Below, one piece after another: positions 54,659 to 63,517 of a DNA stretch of 64,000 bases; position 1 is the stretch's first letter, and every line of letters starts with the position of its first letter. The notes beneath the pieces are model-generated. The model saw only the letters and a list, made by a program, of their open reading frames with translations. It made no database searches and was not told the DNA's origin. Made by a program: the position numbers and the translations under genes. Location: NCBI RefSeq assembly GCF_001884235.1, contig NZ_MAOI01000071.1, positions 33,027-97,026 of the forward strand, read 5' to 3'. Source of the DNA: Bacillus paramycoides (GTDB taxonomy: Bacteria; Bacillota; Bacilli; Bacillales; Bacillaceae_G).

Positions 54659-54775
54659 ATGTGGTTTCGATTTCTTATGATTGGTTTCTTTTCATTAACA
54701 GCAATTTCATTAATGGGATATCAGGTGTCTGAAATATTTCAAGCGTATAGCAGTACGTTTTTTAACAAAAACTAA
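54659..54775 (+). CDS. 38-residue single-helix membrane peptide
   Basis: MWFRFLMIGFFSLTAISLMG leads into a short polar tail ending NKN. The start ATG is 7 bases after AAGGAGGAG, an unusually strong ribosome site, and the gene ends 30 bases before a perfect terminator, so it is very likely real despite its size. Function unknown; the hydrophobic helix (about 4-22) suggests a membrane partner of the 112-residue protein. Confidence 0.6.
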   Translation: MWFRFLMIGFFSLTAISLMGYQVSEIFQAYSSTFFNKN

Positions 54776-54804
54776 TCGCATTGCTATTTGAATAATAAAG
54801 CGAT

Positions 54805-54843
54805 AAAATCCTTCTTAAGAAGTATTGTTAAGAAGGATTTTTT
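54805..54843 (+). terminator. Terminator after the small membrane protein pair
   Basis: AAAATCCTTCTTAA, nine-base loop, TTAAGAAGGATTTT then TT. Confidence 0.92.
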
Positions 54844-54950
54844 CTTTGTTTAATCTTACTGTGTCAAAGTATTGTCACATTTACACCGTGAATAATATGT
54901 TAAAATAGTGAGGTTAATTATACATATTTGAAAGAAGAGGAGTGACCAAT

Positions 54951-55493
54951 TTGGTAGATCAATCAACAAATCAGAAAAGCTATGCTCCTATTGTGATAAC
55001 GCTTTCTGTAATTGTAAACGCGATTATTTTATTTTTGTTCTTTGGACCTGTTGGATATGAAGGAGAATTACATTTTGATGTAACTATCTTACCAATGTTA
55101 AATGCAATTTTTAATAGTTTTACGTTTGTATTTTTATTAGCAGCTTTATTCTCTATTATTAAAAAGAATGTAAAAATGCACCGTGGTTTTATTCTTGCAG
55201 CATTTACAACGACTTTATTATTTTGTGTGTCATATTTATCGTATCATTACTTGGCACCAGCAACGCATTTTGGAGGAGAAGGTTTCATTAAATATGTGTA
55301 TTTCTTCATTTTAATTACACATATTATCCTTGCAGCGATTATCGTACCACTTGCATTGTTCGCACTTGTATTTGGTTTTACGAATCAATTAACACGTCAC
55401 CGTAAAATTGTACGTTGGACGATGCCAATTTGGTTATATGTAAGCTTATCTGGTGTTATTGTTTACTTAATGATCTCACCTTATTATCAATAA
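54951..55493 (+). CDS. DUF420 membrane protein, CtaM/YozB-like
   Basis: A 180-residue protein with five membrane helices of the DUF420 family. S. aureus CtaM of this family is required to assemble active heme-copper oxidases; YozB is the B. subtilis relative. Conserved blocks include LPMLNAIFNSFTFVFLLAALFSI, FVSYLSYHY with its histidines, and ITHIILAAIIVPLALF. I chose TTG 54951, 8 bases after AGAGGAG; GTG 54942 lies inside that site. No other oxidase gene is adjacent. Confidence 0.82.
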   Translation: MVDQSTNQKSYAPIVITLSVIVNAIILFLFFGPVGYEGELHFDVTILPMLNAIFNSFTFVFLLAALFSIIKKNVKMHRGFILAAFTTTLLFCVSYLSYHYLAPATHFGGEGFIKYVYFFILITHIILAAIIVPLALFALVFGFTNQLTRHRKIVRWTMPIWLYVSLSGVIVYLMISPYYQ

Positions 55494-55526
55494 AAAATCT
55501 CAGCCTAGAGGCTGGGATTTTTTTGT
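55492..55526 (+). terminator. Terminator of the CtaM-like gene
   Basis: AAAAAATCTCAGCC, loop TAGA, GGCTGGGATTTTTTT (one G-T pair); the stem starts at the stop codon. Confidence 0.9.
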
Positions 55527-55610
55527 TAAGCAAATTTGTTTGTGAAATTTTAAAAATATGGTATACAAAAGTATAGTTGCTTTTAATATAGAAGGGTGGT
55601 AAATAAGAAT

Positions 55611-56774
55611 ATGCAAAATTTTGTATTTCGTAATCCAACAAAACTTATTTTTGGTAAAGGACAATTAGAGCAGTTAAAAACTGAAATTCCACAGTTCGGT
55701 AAAAAAGTTCTTCTCGTATATGGAGGAGGAAGTATTAAAAGAAACGGTATTTATGATAATGTAATTTCTATTTTAAAAGATATAAATGCGGAAGTGTTTG
55801 AGTTGACAGGTGTTGAACCGAATCCTCGTTTATCAACTGTAAAGAAAGGGATTCAAATTTGTAAAGACAATGGAGTTGAATTTATTTTAGCAGTTGGTGG
55901 AGGAAGTGTAATTGACTGTACGAAAGCGATTGCTGCTGGTAGTAAATATGATGGAGATGTATGGGATATTGTAACGAAAAAAGCATTTGCTAGCGAAGCG
56001 TTGCCATTCGGTACTGTTCTAACTCTTGCGGCAACAGGTTCTGAAATGAATGCAGGCTCTGTAATTACAAACTGGGCAACAAATGAAAAGTATGGCTGGG
56101 GCAGTCCAGTTACATTCCCTCAGTTTTCAATTTTAGATCCAGTTCATACTGCGTCTGTGCCGAGAAATCAAACAATTTATGGTATGGTCGATATTATGTC
56201 GCACGTATTAGAACAATATTTCCACCATGGAACAAATACAGAACTACAAGATCGGTATTGTGAATCGATTTTAAAAACAGTAATAGAAACAGCTCCTAAG
56301 CTTTTAAATGATCTAGAAAGTTATGAGCACAGAGAAACAATTCTATATTGTGGAACGATGGCGTTAAACGGTATTTTAGCGATGGGAGTAAGAGGAGATT
56401 GGGCAACCCATAATATTGAGCATGCAGTTTCTGCAGTTCATGATATACCACATGGAGGTGGCCTCGCGATTTTATTCCCGAACTGGATGAAGCATGTTGT
56501 GGATGAGAATGTGAATCGTTTTAAACAGTTCGCTATTCGTGTGTTCAATGTAGAATCAGATGGGAAAACAGATAAAGAAATTGCAATAGCGGGGATTGAA
56601 GCATTACGCCAGTTTTGGACGTCAATTGAAGCGCCAGTAACATTAGCAGATTACGGCATTGGGGAAAATGAAATTGACTTAATGGCGGATAAAGCGATGG
56701 CTTATGGTGAATTCGGTAACTTTAAAAAATTAAATAAAGATGATGTTCTTGAAATTTATAAAGCTTCTTTATAA
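55611..56774 (+). CDS. Iron-containing alcohol dehydrogenase (YugJ/BDH type)
   Basis: A 387-residue group III alcohol dehydrogenase, probably NAD(P)H-dependent butanol or aldehyde reductase. The nucleotide site is [12 protein letters not shown] (about 95-106). Metal ligands are in [13 protein letters not shown] (D and H) and [20 protein letters not shown] (two H). I chose ATG 55611 ([12 protein letters not shown]), which gives the family's 387-residue length, with AAGGGTGG about 10 bases before it. It is monocistronic. Confidence 0.9.
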   Translation: MQNFVFRNPTKLIFGKGQLEQLKTEIPQFGKKVLLVYGGGSIKRNGIYDNVISILKDINAEVFELTGVEPNPRLSTVKKGIQICKDNGVEFILAVGGGSVIDCTKAIAAGSKYDGDVWDIVTKKAFASEALPFGTVLTLAATGSEMNAGSVITNWATNEKYGWGSPVTFPQFSILDPVHTASVPRNQTIYGMVDIMSHVLEQYFHHGTNTELQDRYCESILKTVIETAPKLLNDLESYEHRETILYCGTMALNGILAMGVRGDWATHNIEHAVSAVHDIPHGGGLAILFPNWMKHVVDENVNRFKQFAIRVFNVESDGKTDKEIAIAGIEALRQFWTSIEAPVTLADYGIGENEIDLMADKAMAYGEFGNFKKLNKDDVLEIYKASL

Positions 56775-56789
56775 GCAATTTGAGAGTGA

Positions 56790-56827
56790 GACCCTATTTG
56801 ATCGGAGTATCAAATAGGGTCTTTTTT
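56790..56827 (+). terminator. Terminator of the iron alcohol dehydrogenase gene
   Basis: GACCCTATTTGAT, loop CGGAGT, ATCAAATAGGGTC, TTTTTT. Confidence 0.94.
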
Positions 56828-56863
56828 GATTGTTTATTAACGGAATTGAATGTTAGTGATTAT

Positions 56864-56908
56864 TTTTGATTGATTTTGATTGATTTTTGTGATCGTTTTC
56901 ATTATACT
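56864..56908 (+). promoter_or_regulatory. fru operon promoter with FruR-type direct repeats and a cre-like site
   Basis: TTGATT (56880-56885), 17-base spacer, TATACT (56903-56908). The -35 lies within three tandem TTTTGATTGA-like units (about 56864-56888), a likely FruR operator. TTGTGATCGTTTTCAT (56887-56902) matches the CcpA cre consensus with one mismatch and fills the spacer. The arrangement predicts repression by FruR without fructose 1-phosphate and by CcpA on glucose. Confidence 0.72.
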
Positions 56909-56932
56909 GTAATCAAAGGAGAGGTGAATAAA

Positions 56933-57685
56933 ATGTTAACTCCTGAACGTCATCAAATGATACTACAGCTTGTAAAGGAACAGAAAGTTGTTAAATTGCA
57001 GCAATTAGTTGAAAGAACGGAAAGCTCTGAATCGACAATTCGTCGTGATTTAGCGCAATTGGAAAAACAAAGGTTATTAAAAAGAGTTCATGGCGGTGCC
57101 TCTATATTAACTGGAAAAGGGCAAGAGCCAACGATGGTTGAAAAATCATCCAAAAACATTCATATAAAACAACAAATTGCCAAGTATGCCGCTAGCAGTG
57201 TTGAACAAGGTGATTGCATTTATTTAGATGCAGGAAGTACGACTTTTGAAATGATTCCGTTTTTAATAAATAAAGATGTTACTGTCGTTACAAATGGTCT
57301 TATGCATATTGAAGCTTTAGTTGAAAATAACATTCGGGCGTATTTACTAGGCGGAATGATGAAGAGTAGGACGAAAGCTTTAATTGGTGCCATGGCACAG
57401 GAAAGTATGCAAAAATATCGTTTTGATAAATGCTTTTTAGGAGCTAATGGTGTACATGAACAGTTAGGGTATACAACACCAGATCCAGAAGAAGCACTTT
57501 TGAAACAAATGGCATTAACATTAGCAAACGAAGGGTATTTCTTAATTGATGAAAGTAAATTTTCAGAAGTTGCGTTTGCGAAAATTGCAAATGTTGAAGA
57601 GGCAAACATTATTACAAACTATTTAGAAATTGATTTAGAAAAATATAAAAGACAAACCAATGTAATTGAGGCTGATAAACAATGA
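56933..57685 (+). CDS. fruR: DeoR-family fructose operon repressor FruR
   Basis: A 250-residue DeoR-family regulator. The helix-turn-helix is at about 18-48 (LQQLVERTESSESTIRRDLAQLEKQ) and RVHGGA ends the DNA-binding part. The sugar-phosphate sensing domain (about 75-230) has DAGSTTFEM and TNG. I chose ATG 56933, with GGAGAGGTG 6 bases upstream, over the longer frame from 56870, which starts inside the promoter. It heads fruR-fruK-fruA; fructose 1-phosphate is the usual inducer. Confidence 0.92.
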   Translation: MLTPERHQMILQLVKEQKVVKLQQLVERTESSESTIRRDLAQLEKQRLLKRVHGGASILTGKGQEPTMVEKSSKNIHIKQQIAKYAASSVEQGDCIYLDAGSTTFEMIPFLINKDVTVVTNGLMHIEALVENNIRAYLLGGMMKSRTKALIGAMAQESMQKYRFDKCFLGANGVHEQLGYTTPDPEEALLKQMALTLANEGYFLIDESKFSEVAFAKIANVEEANIITNYLEIDLEKYKRQTNVIEADKQ

Positions 57686-58593
57686 TCTATACAGTTACTT
57701 TAAACCCATCTATTGATTACGTAGTACAAGTTAATTCTTTCGATTTAGGAACAGTAAACCGAGCGGAGAAAGATATGAAGTTTCCTGGAGGAAAAGGAAT
57801 CAATGTTTCTCGTGTTCTTCATCGTTTAGGTGTTGAAAATGTAGCGCTTGGTTTTACAGGTGGATTTACTGGTCAATTTATTGAAAATGTATTACATGAT
57901 GAAGGTGTAACAACAAACTTCGTACAAGTAGACGGAGATTCACGAATTAATGTGAAAATAAAAGGACAAGAAGAAACAGAGTTAAATGGACAAGGTCCTA
58001 TTGTGACAAATGAGCAATTTGGGCAGTTAATGAAAAAAATTGAAAGTATGCAACTTGGAGATTGTGTTGTACTAGCAGGAAGTGTACCAGCTTCTATTCC
58101 AACTACCTTTTATGAATCAATCGCAGCGTTTGGAGCAGAAAAAGGTATTCGTGTAGTAGCAGATGCAAGTGGAAGTGCGTTAAAACATGTAATTAAAAAT
58201 AACCCATTTTTAATAAAGCCAAATCATCATGAACTTGGTGAGTTATTTGGAGTGGAGCTTTCAACAGTAGAAGACATTTTACCGTATGGAAGAAAATTAA
58301 TCGAACAAGGTGTAGAGCACGTTATAGTATCAATGGCCGGAGATGGAGCTTTATTATTTACGGCAGAAGGTATATATGAGGCGACTGTCCCGAAAGGTAT
58401 TGTTATTAACTCAGTTGGAGCAGGGGATTCTCTTGTTGCAGGATTTGTAGGGAAATATGAACAGACAAAAGATATTGAAAAGGCATTTCAATATGGTGTT
58501 GCAACAGGGAGTGCAACAGCATTTTCAGCAGATTTATGTACAAAGGAAAAAGTAGAAGAATTATTGTCGCAAGTAATTGTCACAAAGCGATAG
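57682..58593 (+). CDS. fruK: 1-phosphofructokinase FruK
   Basis: A 303-residue PfkB-family kinase that phosphorylates fructose 1-phosphate to fructose 1,6-bisphosphate. Motifs are TVTLNPSIDY, the substrate-binding GGKGINVSRVLHRLG, and the C-terminal anion hole NSVGAGDSLVAGF. Its ATG overlaps the fruR stop by 4 bases (ATGA). It consumes the product of FruA encoded next. Confidence 0.95.
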   Translation: MIYTVTLNPSIDYVVQVNSFDLGTVNRAEKDMKFPGGKGINVSRVLHRLGVENVALGFTGGFTGQFIENVLHDEGVTTNFVQVDGDSRINVKIKGQEETELNGQGPIVTNEQFGQLMKKIESMQLGDCVVLAGSVPASIPTTFYESIAAFGAEKGIRVVADASGSALKHVIKNNPFLIKPNHHELGELFGVELSTVEDILPYGRKLIEQGVEHVIVSMAGDGALLFTAEGIYEATVPKGIVINSVGAGDSLVAGFVGKYEQTKDIEKAFQYGVATGSATAFSADLCTKEKVEELLSQVIVTKR

Positions 58594-58606
58594 GGGGAAA
58601 CAACAT

Positions 58607-60463
58607 ATGAAAATTACAGAACTATTAAAAAGGGATACAGTCATTATGAATTTGACAGCTTCAAATAAAGAAGCTGTCATAGATGAATTAGTTGAGAAAT
58701 TAAACGGAGCAAATCGTTTAAATAGTAAGGCTGAATTTAAAGAAGCTATTTTAAAGCGTGAGTCACAAAGTACAACTGGAATTGGTGAAGGTATTGCAAT
58801 ACCTCATGCGAAGACGAAGGCAGTTAAGCAACCAGCGATTTGTTTTGGCAGAAGTGTAAGCGGTATCAACTATGAATCGCTTGATGGACAGCCCGCACAT
58901 TTGTTTTTTATGATTGCTGCAAGTGAAGGGGCGAATAATACTCATTTAGAAACGTTATCTCGTCTCTCTACGTTATTGATGGATGAAGGGTTTCGCAAGC
59001 AATTATTAGAAGCAAAGGATGAAGATGAACTTCTCCGTTTATTTGATGAAAAAGAGAATGAAAAAGAAGAAGAAGTTGAAGTAGCAAAACCAGAAGGGAA
59101 TGAACCATATGTATTAGCTGTTACAGCTTGTCCGACTGGTATCGCTCACACATATATGGCTGCTGATAGTTTGAAAGCAAAAGCGGCAGAGTTAGGGATT
59201 GCGATTAAAGTTGAAACGAATGGATCAACAGGTGTAAAGAACGGTTTAACGAAAGAGGATATCGATCGTGCAACAGCAATTATTGTCGCTGCAGATAAAC
59301 AAGTAGAAATGAACCGTTTCGCTGGGAAGCATGTCATTCAAGTGCCGGTAGCTGATGGTATTAGAAAAACTGAAATCCTTCTTAATAGAGCTGTAAAACA
59401 GGACGCGCCAATCTTTAAAGGTGTTAAAGAGAATGGGAAGGCAGAAAGTGTTGAGAAAGGAAAAGGGTTAGGAATCTATAAGCATTTAATGAGCGGTGTA
59501 AGTAATATGCTTCCATTCGTTGTTGGTGGCGGGATTTTAATCGCACTAGCATTTATGTTCGGTGGAATTAAGGCAAAAGGTCCCATTGCTGAAATATTAA
59601 TGGCTATTGGTGGTGGAGAAAAAGGAGCTTTCTTATTCCTTGTTCCAATTTTAGCTGGATTTATTGCAAGCTCTATTGCTGATCGTCCTGGTTTTATGCC
59701 TGGTGTTGTTGGTGGCTTTTTAGCAGCACAAGCGAATGCTGGATTTTTAGGTGGATTAATTGCAGGTTTCTTAGCAGGATATGTTGTTGTCGGTTTGAAA
59801 AAGCTATTTTCTGGTTTGCCAGCGCAGTTAGAAGGGATTAAACCGGTCTTGCTATATCCGGTATTTGGGTTATTAATTACAGGTGTTATCATGTTAAAAG
59901 TAGTCAATCCACCTGTAGTTGCGTTAAATGAAATGTTAACGAGTTGGTTAAATAGTTTAGGTGGTACAAATGCTATACTATTAGGTTTAATTTTAGGTGG
60001 TATGATGGCAATTGATATGGGGGGACCAATTAATAAGGCGGCGTTTACATTCGGTATCGCTGCAATTGCGGCAGGAAACTTTGGTGTACATTCAGCAGTT
60101 ATGGCTGGTGGTATGGTACCTCCACTTGCAATCGCACTAGCAACTACAATCTTCAAAACGAAGTTTACAGAAGCAGAACGTAAATCTGGCTTAACAAATT
60201 ATATCATGGGAGCGTCATTTATTACAGAAGGTGCGATTCCATTTGCAGCTGCAGATCCAGTTCGAGTAATTGTAAGTTGTGTTGTTGGTTCAAGTATTGC
60301 AGGTGCCTTATCTATGTTATTTCAAATTACATTGCCAGCACCGCATGGTGGACTTTTTGTCATCGCATTAGTAAATAAACCTTGGCTATATATTTTCTCT
60401 ATATTAATAGGGGCAGTTGTTTCGGCTCTTATGATGGGGATTTGGAAGAAAAAAGTTAATTAA
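58607..60463 (+). CDS. fruA: PTS fructose transporter FruA (EIIABC)
   Basis: A 618-residue fused fructose permease. EIIA (about 1-145) has the phosphorylated His67 in GIAIPHAKT. EIIB (about 168-265) has Cys175 in TACPTGIAHTYMAA. EIIC (about 285-615) has about ten membrane helices, with LPFVVGGGILIALAFMFGG near its start and GASFITEGAIPFAA with the family glutamate. It imports fructose as fructose 1-phosphate using HPr. I chose ATG 58607, with AGGGGG 9 bases upstream, over the frame from 58577 inside fruK. A terminator follows. Confidence 0.95.
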   Translation: MKITELLKRDTVIMNLTASNKEAVIDELVEKLNGANRLNSKAEFKEAILKRESQSTTGIGEGIAIPHAKTKAVKQPAICFGRSVSGINYESLDGQPAHLFFMIAASEGANNTHLETLSRLSTLLMDEGFRKQLLEAKDEDELLRLFDEKENEKEEEVEVAKPEGNEPYVLAVTACPTGIAHTYMAADSLKAKAAELGIAIKVETNGSTGVKNGLTKEDIDRATAIIVAADKQVEMNRFAGKHVIQVPVADGIRKTEILLNRAVKQDAPIFKGVKENGKAESVEKGKGLGIYKHLMSGVSNMLPFVVGGGILIALAFMFGGIKAKGPIAEILMAIGGGEKGAFLFLVPILAGFIASSIADRPGFMPGVVGGFLAAQANAGFLGGLIAGFLAGYVVVGLKKLFSGLPAQLEGIKPVLLYPVFGLLITGVIMLKVVNPPVVALNEMLTSWLNSLGGTNAILLGLILGGMMAIDMGGPINKAAFTFGIAAIAAGNFGVHSAVMAGGMVPPLAIALATTIFKTKFTEAERKSGLTNYIMGASFITEGAIPFAAADPVRVIVSCVVGSSIAGALSMLFQITLPAPHGGLFVIALVNKPWLYIFSILIGAVVSALMMGIWKKKVN

Positions 60464-60470
60464 AAGGTAA

Positions 60471-60503
60471 AAAGGGACAGCTAGCGGGAGCTGTTCCTTT
60501 TTT
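60471..60503 (+). terminator. Terminator of the fru operon
   Basis: AAAGGGACAGCT, loop AGCGGG partly, AGCTGTTCCTTT then TTT (one G-T pair). Confidence 0.88.
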
Positions 60504-60575
60504 ATTACAAAAAAGTGGTTTAATAATTGAATCATGATGGATTTTGGTAAAAGATGTAATGGAAAACGATTTTTT

Positions 60576-60592
60576 TGTAACAAAACAGTAAT
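60576..60592 (+). promoter_or_regulatory. WalR-like direct repeat upstream of the 3D-domain gene
   Basis: TGTAAC, five bases, AGTAAT fits the WalR pattern TGTWAH-N5-TGTWAH with one mismatch. B. subtilis yocH, the relative of the downstream gene, is a WalR target. TATAAT (60773-60778) is a likely -10 with a poor -35. The region 60504-60575 and 60593-60770 shows only AT-rich sequence. Confidence 0.35.
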
Positions 60593-60812
60593 ATTGTAAT
60601 TTTTTCTGGAAAAAAACTCTCATACTAATATGTGGGAAATATATGAAAACTATTGATAATTTTGGTAGAAATACAATTCTTTAATATGGAAATTTATGTT
60701 ACAAATCATTAATCGTTTGTTACGAATGCTTTGTAATTTTGTGATTTTCGAAATTCCGTAAAAAACTGTTGCTATAATGAGAACACGAAAACAAAGCGAA
60801 TGGAGGCTATTC

Positions 60813-61745
60813 ATGAAAAAATTATTAGGTATAGCAACGGCAGCAGTTTTTGGTCTTGGGATTTTTGTAGGTTCTGCAAAAGCAGAAACGATTGTAACGA
60901 CAGATGTATTAAACGTTAGGGAAACCCCAACTGTAGAATCAAAACTTGTAGGTAAAATGTTAAGTGGAAATAAATTAGATGTTATAAATACAGAAAACGG
61001 ATGGTCAAAAATTAAATTAGACGGTAAAGAAGCGTTTGTAAGTGCTGAGTTTACGAAAAGTACTTATTATGTAACAGCAAACGTATTAAACGTTCGTGCT
61101 GGAGCGAATACTGACTCAGAAATTCTTGGCACGCTAAAAAAAGATGACGTGATTGAAACGACAAATCAAGTGCAAAACGAATGGTTACAATTCGAATATG
61201 GTGGGAAAGCGGCATATGTTCACGTACCATTTTTAACAGGTACAGCACCTGTTATTGAAAGAAAAGAAATTCCAGCTCAAGCTGAAGCGCCAACTAAGGT
61301 GAAAACGGCGGTTAAAAATGATACGGCAGTTAACAGAAAAGCACCTGCTAAGAGTGAAGAAACAAGTAAACCAGAAGCGCAAGCGAAGCCGACAGCTAAA
61401 TCAGTGGCGAAATCTACTGAAACAAATGCACCAGCTGGTGGTCGTGAAATAACAGTAGAAGCGACAGCGTACACAGCTAATCCAAGTGAAAATGGTACAT
61501 ATGGTGGTCGAGTGTTAACTGCGATGGGTCATGATTTAACAGCGAATCCAAACATGAAAGTTATTGCTGTTGATCCGAAAGTAATCCCTCTTGGATCAAA
61601 AGTGTGGGTAGAAGGGTATGGAGAAGCAATTGCTGGAGATACTGGTGGCGCGATTAAAGGAAACCGTATTGATGTTCTAGTTGGTTCAGATGGTAATGCG
61701 GATAGTTGGGGTCGTAAATCCGTTAAAGTGAAAGTTATACAATAA
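60813..61745 (+). CDS. Secreted SH3/3D-domain cell wall protein (YocH-like)
   Basis: A 310-residue exported protein with a signal peptide (about 1-24, ending AKA). Two bacterial SH3 domains (about 27-80 and 87-145: TDVLNVRETPTVESKLVGKM, ANVLNVRAGANTDSEILGTL), a Lys/Ala/Pro-rich linker (about 150-215) and a C-terminal 3D domain (about 220-310) with three conserved aspartates (VIAVDPKVIPLG, AGDTGGAIKGNRIDV) follow. The 3D domain is a lytic transglycosylase fold. It remodels peptidoglycan during growth. GGAGG supports ATG 60813; the frame from 60777 begins upstream. Confidence 0.88.
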   Translation: MKKLLGIATAAVFGLGIFVGSAKAETIVTTDVLNVRETPTVESKLVGKMLSGNKLDVINTENGWSKIKLDGKEAFVSAEFTKSTYYVTANVLNVRAGANTDSEILGTLKKDDVIETTNQVQNEWLQFEYGGKAAYVHVPFLTGTAPVIERKEIPAQAEAPTKVKTAVKNDTAVNRKAPAKSEETSKPEAQAKPTAKSVAKSTETNAPAGGREITVEATAYTANPSENGTYGGRVLTAMGHDLTANPNMKVIAVDPKVIPLGSKVWVEGYGEAIAGDTGGAIKGNRIDVLVGSDGNADSWGRKSVKVKVIQ

Positions 61746-61763
61746 TTTATCTGTATTAAAATA

Positions 61764-61804
61764 AAAAACGGCTGCTTGAAAATGTCTAAGTAGCCGCTTT
61801 TTTT
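61764..61804 (+). terminator. Terminator of the 3D-domain gene
   Basis: CGGCTGCTT, ten-base loop, AAGTAGCCG (one G-T pair) then CTTTTTTT. Confidence 0.85.
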
Positions 61805-61813
61805 ATATGAGAT

Positions 61814-62065
61814 TCACTGAAAGGGATAAACCGTTTTACCTGTAATAATTTTATACGCGCTGCAAAATTGAGTTTGCATGTACTCTGTATTTTTATTTTC
61901 TGGATGTAACGTCGTTTCTTGAAGGGTAGAATGAAAGGAACGTAGTAAACAATTTAAGGCGAAGTATAATTCTTCTTGTGAACAATTTTGTTCTTTTGTA
62001 GCAGTAGCTAAAATGAGGTCTTTTGTTAATGATGAAAAATCGATAGTGGTTTGTTTCATAGTCAT
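61814..62065 (-). CDS. Small hypothetical protein of 83 residues
   Basis: A mostly helical soluble protein (MTMKQTTIDFSSLTKDLI to TGKTVYPFQ) with two cysteines in CSQEELYFALNCLLRSF. Not recognised. GGAGAGG lies before ATG 62065 (5-base spacing) and the next in-frame ATG 62059 is also usable. It lies between two plus-strand genes on the opposite strand and has no clear terminator beyond the shared 61764 hairpin region. Confidence 0.55.
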   Translation of the reverse strand: MTMKQTTIDFSSLTKDLILATATKEQNCSQEELYFALNCLLRSFHSTLQETTLHPENKNTEYMQTQFCSAYKIITGKTVYPFQ

Positions 62066-62241
62066 TGCACCCTCTCCGAGCTATTTTTAATCATGTATAT
62101 GCAAAATTGGACAAACTATGTTCTTTTTTTATATATAATTTCATGTACTGGATTCAAAGAACTTGCAATCACACCATTAAAATTGGTAAGATTGGGTATA
62201 ATGATTAGGTGGAGTATATTACATAAAGAGAGTTGAGTTAT

Positions 62242-63195
62242 ATGGGAGAAGTGCAACGTGAAAAAGTTGCTGTCATCATTGGGCCAACTGCTGTCGGAAA
62301 GACGAAATTAAGTATCGATCTTGCAAAAGCATTGAATGGTGAGATTATTAGTGGTGATTCCATGCAAATTTATCGTACGATGGATATTGGGACTGCAAAG
62401 GTAACGACGGATGAGATGGACGGAATTCCGCATTATATGATTGATATAAAAAATCCGGAAGATTCATTTTCTGTGGCGGAATTTCAAGAACGTGTTCGTA
62501 AGTACATTCGAGAGATTACAGAGCGTGGGAAATTACCGATTATTGTTGGTGGAACTGGCCTTTATATACAATCTGTTTTATTCGATTACCAGTTTACTGA
62601 TGAGGCTGGGGATGCTATATACCGAGAGCAGATGGAAAAGTTAGCGTTAGAACGCGGTGTGGAATATGTACATAAAAAATTGCAAGAAGTAGATCCAGAA
62701 AGTGCGGAGCGTATTCATGCAAATAATGTAAGGCGTGTTATTCGGGCGTTAGAAATTTTTCACACGACGGGTGAAAAAAAGAGTAACCAGCTCGAAAAAC
62801 AAGAAAATGAGTTACTGTACGATGTTTCATTAATTGGCTTGACAATGGATCGAGAAATGCTATACGATCGCATTAACTTACGTGTTGACCTAATGGTTGA
62901 ACAAGGTTTATTAGAGGAAGTAAAAGGTCTGCATGAAAGAGGAGTGCGAGAGTGTCAATCTATTCAAGCGATTGGTTATAAAGAGATATATGATTATTTT
63001 GAGAATCGTGTCTCTTTAGAAGAAGCGGTATCACAATTAAAGACGAATTCACGCCGTTATGCAAAACGTCAATTAACGTGGTTCCGTAATAAAATGGATG
63101 TCGCGTGGTTTGATGTTACTGATGGTGAAAAAACGTCAGAAATTTTACGATACATAGAAGGAAAGCTACAACTAAAGTCGAATAATAGTAAGTAG
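62242..63195 (+). CDS. miaA: tRNA dimethylallyltransferase MiaA
   Basis: A 317-residue enzyme that transfers the dimethylallyl group from DMAPP to A37 of tRNAs that read UNN codons. The P-loop is IGPTAVGKTKLS, SGDSMQIYR and the catalytic aspartate region follow, and IVGGTGLYIQSVLFDY is typical. It makes i6A37, the substrate of MiaB, also in this window. The start is ATG 62242 (MGEVQREK), the known 317-residue form; TTG 62233 is the alternative. The miaA-hfq pair is conserved. Confidence 0.96.
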   Translation: MGEVQREKVAVIIGPTAVGKTKLSIDLAKALNGEIISGDSMQIYRTMDIGTAKVTTDEMDGIPHYMIDIKNPEDSFSVAEFQERVRKYIREITERGKLPIIVGGTGLYIQSVLFDYQFTDEAGDAIYREQMEKLALERGVEYVHKKLQEVDPESAERIHANNVRRVIRALEIFHTTGEKKSNQLEKQENELLYDVSLIGLTMDREMLYDRINLRVDLMVEQGLLEEVKGLHERGVRECQSIQAIGYKEIYDYFENRVSLEEAVSQLKTNSRRYAKRQLTWFRNKMDVAWFDVTDGEKTSEILRYIEGKLQLKSNNSK

Positions 63196-63216
63196 AGAAA
63201 AAGAGGAGGATTCGAC

Positions 63217-63441
63217 ATGAAGCAATCAATCAATATTCAAGATCAGTTTTTAAATCAACTCCGTAAAGAGAATACGTTCGTTACGCTGTACTTATTAAAT
63301 GGTTTTCAGCTTCGTGGATTAATTAAAGGGTTTGATAACTTTACAGTCCTACTGGAAACAGAAGGTAAGCAACAGCTTATTTATAAACATGCAATTTCTA
63401 CATTTGTACCTCAAAAAAATGTTTCAATTGAATTAGAGTAG
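63217..63441 (+). CDS. hfq: RNA chaperone Hfq
   Basis: A 74-residue hexameric Sm-like RNA chaperone. Sm1 is at about 20-47 ([22 protein letters not shown]) and Sm2 has the YKHAI motif at 56-60. It helps small RNAs pair with mRNAs. AGAGGAGGA precedes ATG 63217. It follows miaA by 21 bases and is closed by a terminator that also faces the convergent collagen-like gene. Confidence 0.96.
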
Positions 63442-63460
63442 TAATGAATTGTACATAACA

Positions 63461-63489
63461 AAAAAGAGCGAGTTTCTCGCTCTTTTTTT
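63461..63489. terminator. Terminator between hfq and the collagen-like gene
   Basis: AAAAAAGAGCGAG-type stem with CTCGCTCTTTTTTT around TTT; symmetric, and it lies 29 bases past the stop of the minus-strand gene. Confidence 0.92.
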
Positions 63490-63517
63490 ATTTGTCATAA
63501 ACAATAAATAGTGAAAT

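Noticed and set aside
59476-60156. A 226-codon minus-strand ORF within fruA
   Set aside because: It is antisense to the EIIC domain of fruA, has a proline/isoleucine-rich low-complexity product typical of antisense of membrane helices, and has no ribosome site.
62051-62236. A 61-codon plus-strand ORF before miaA
   Set aside because: No ribosome binding site and it covers the promoter region of miaA and the start of the divergent 83-residue gene; the product is not family-like.
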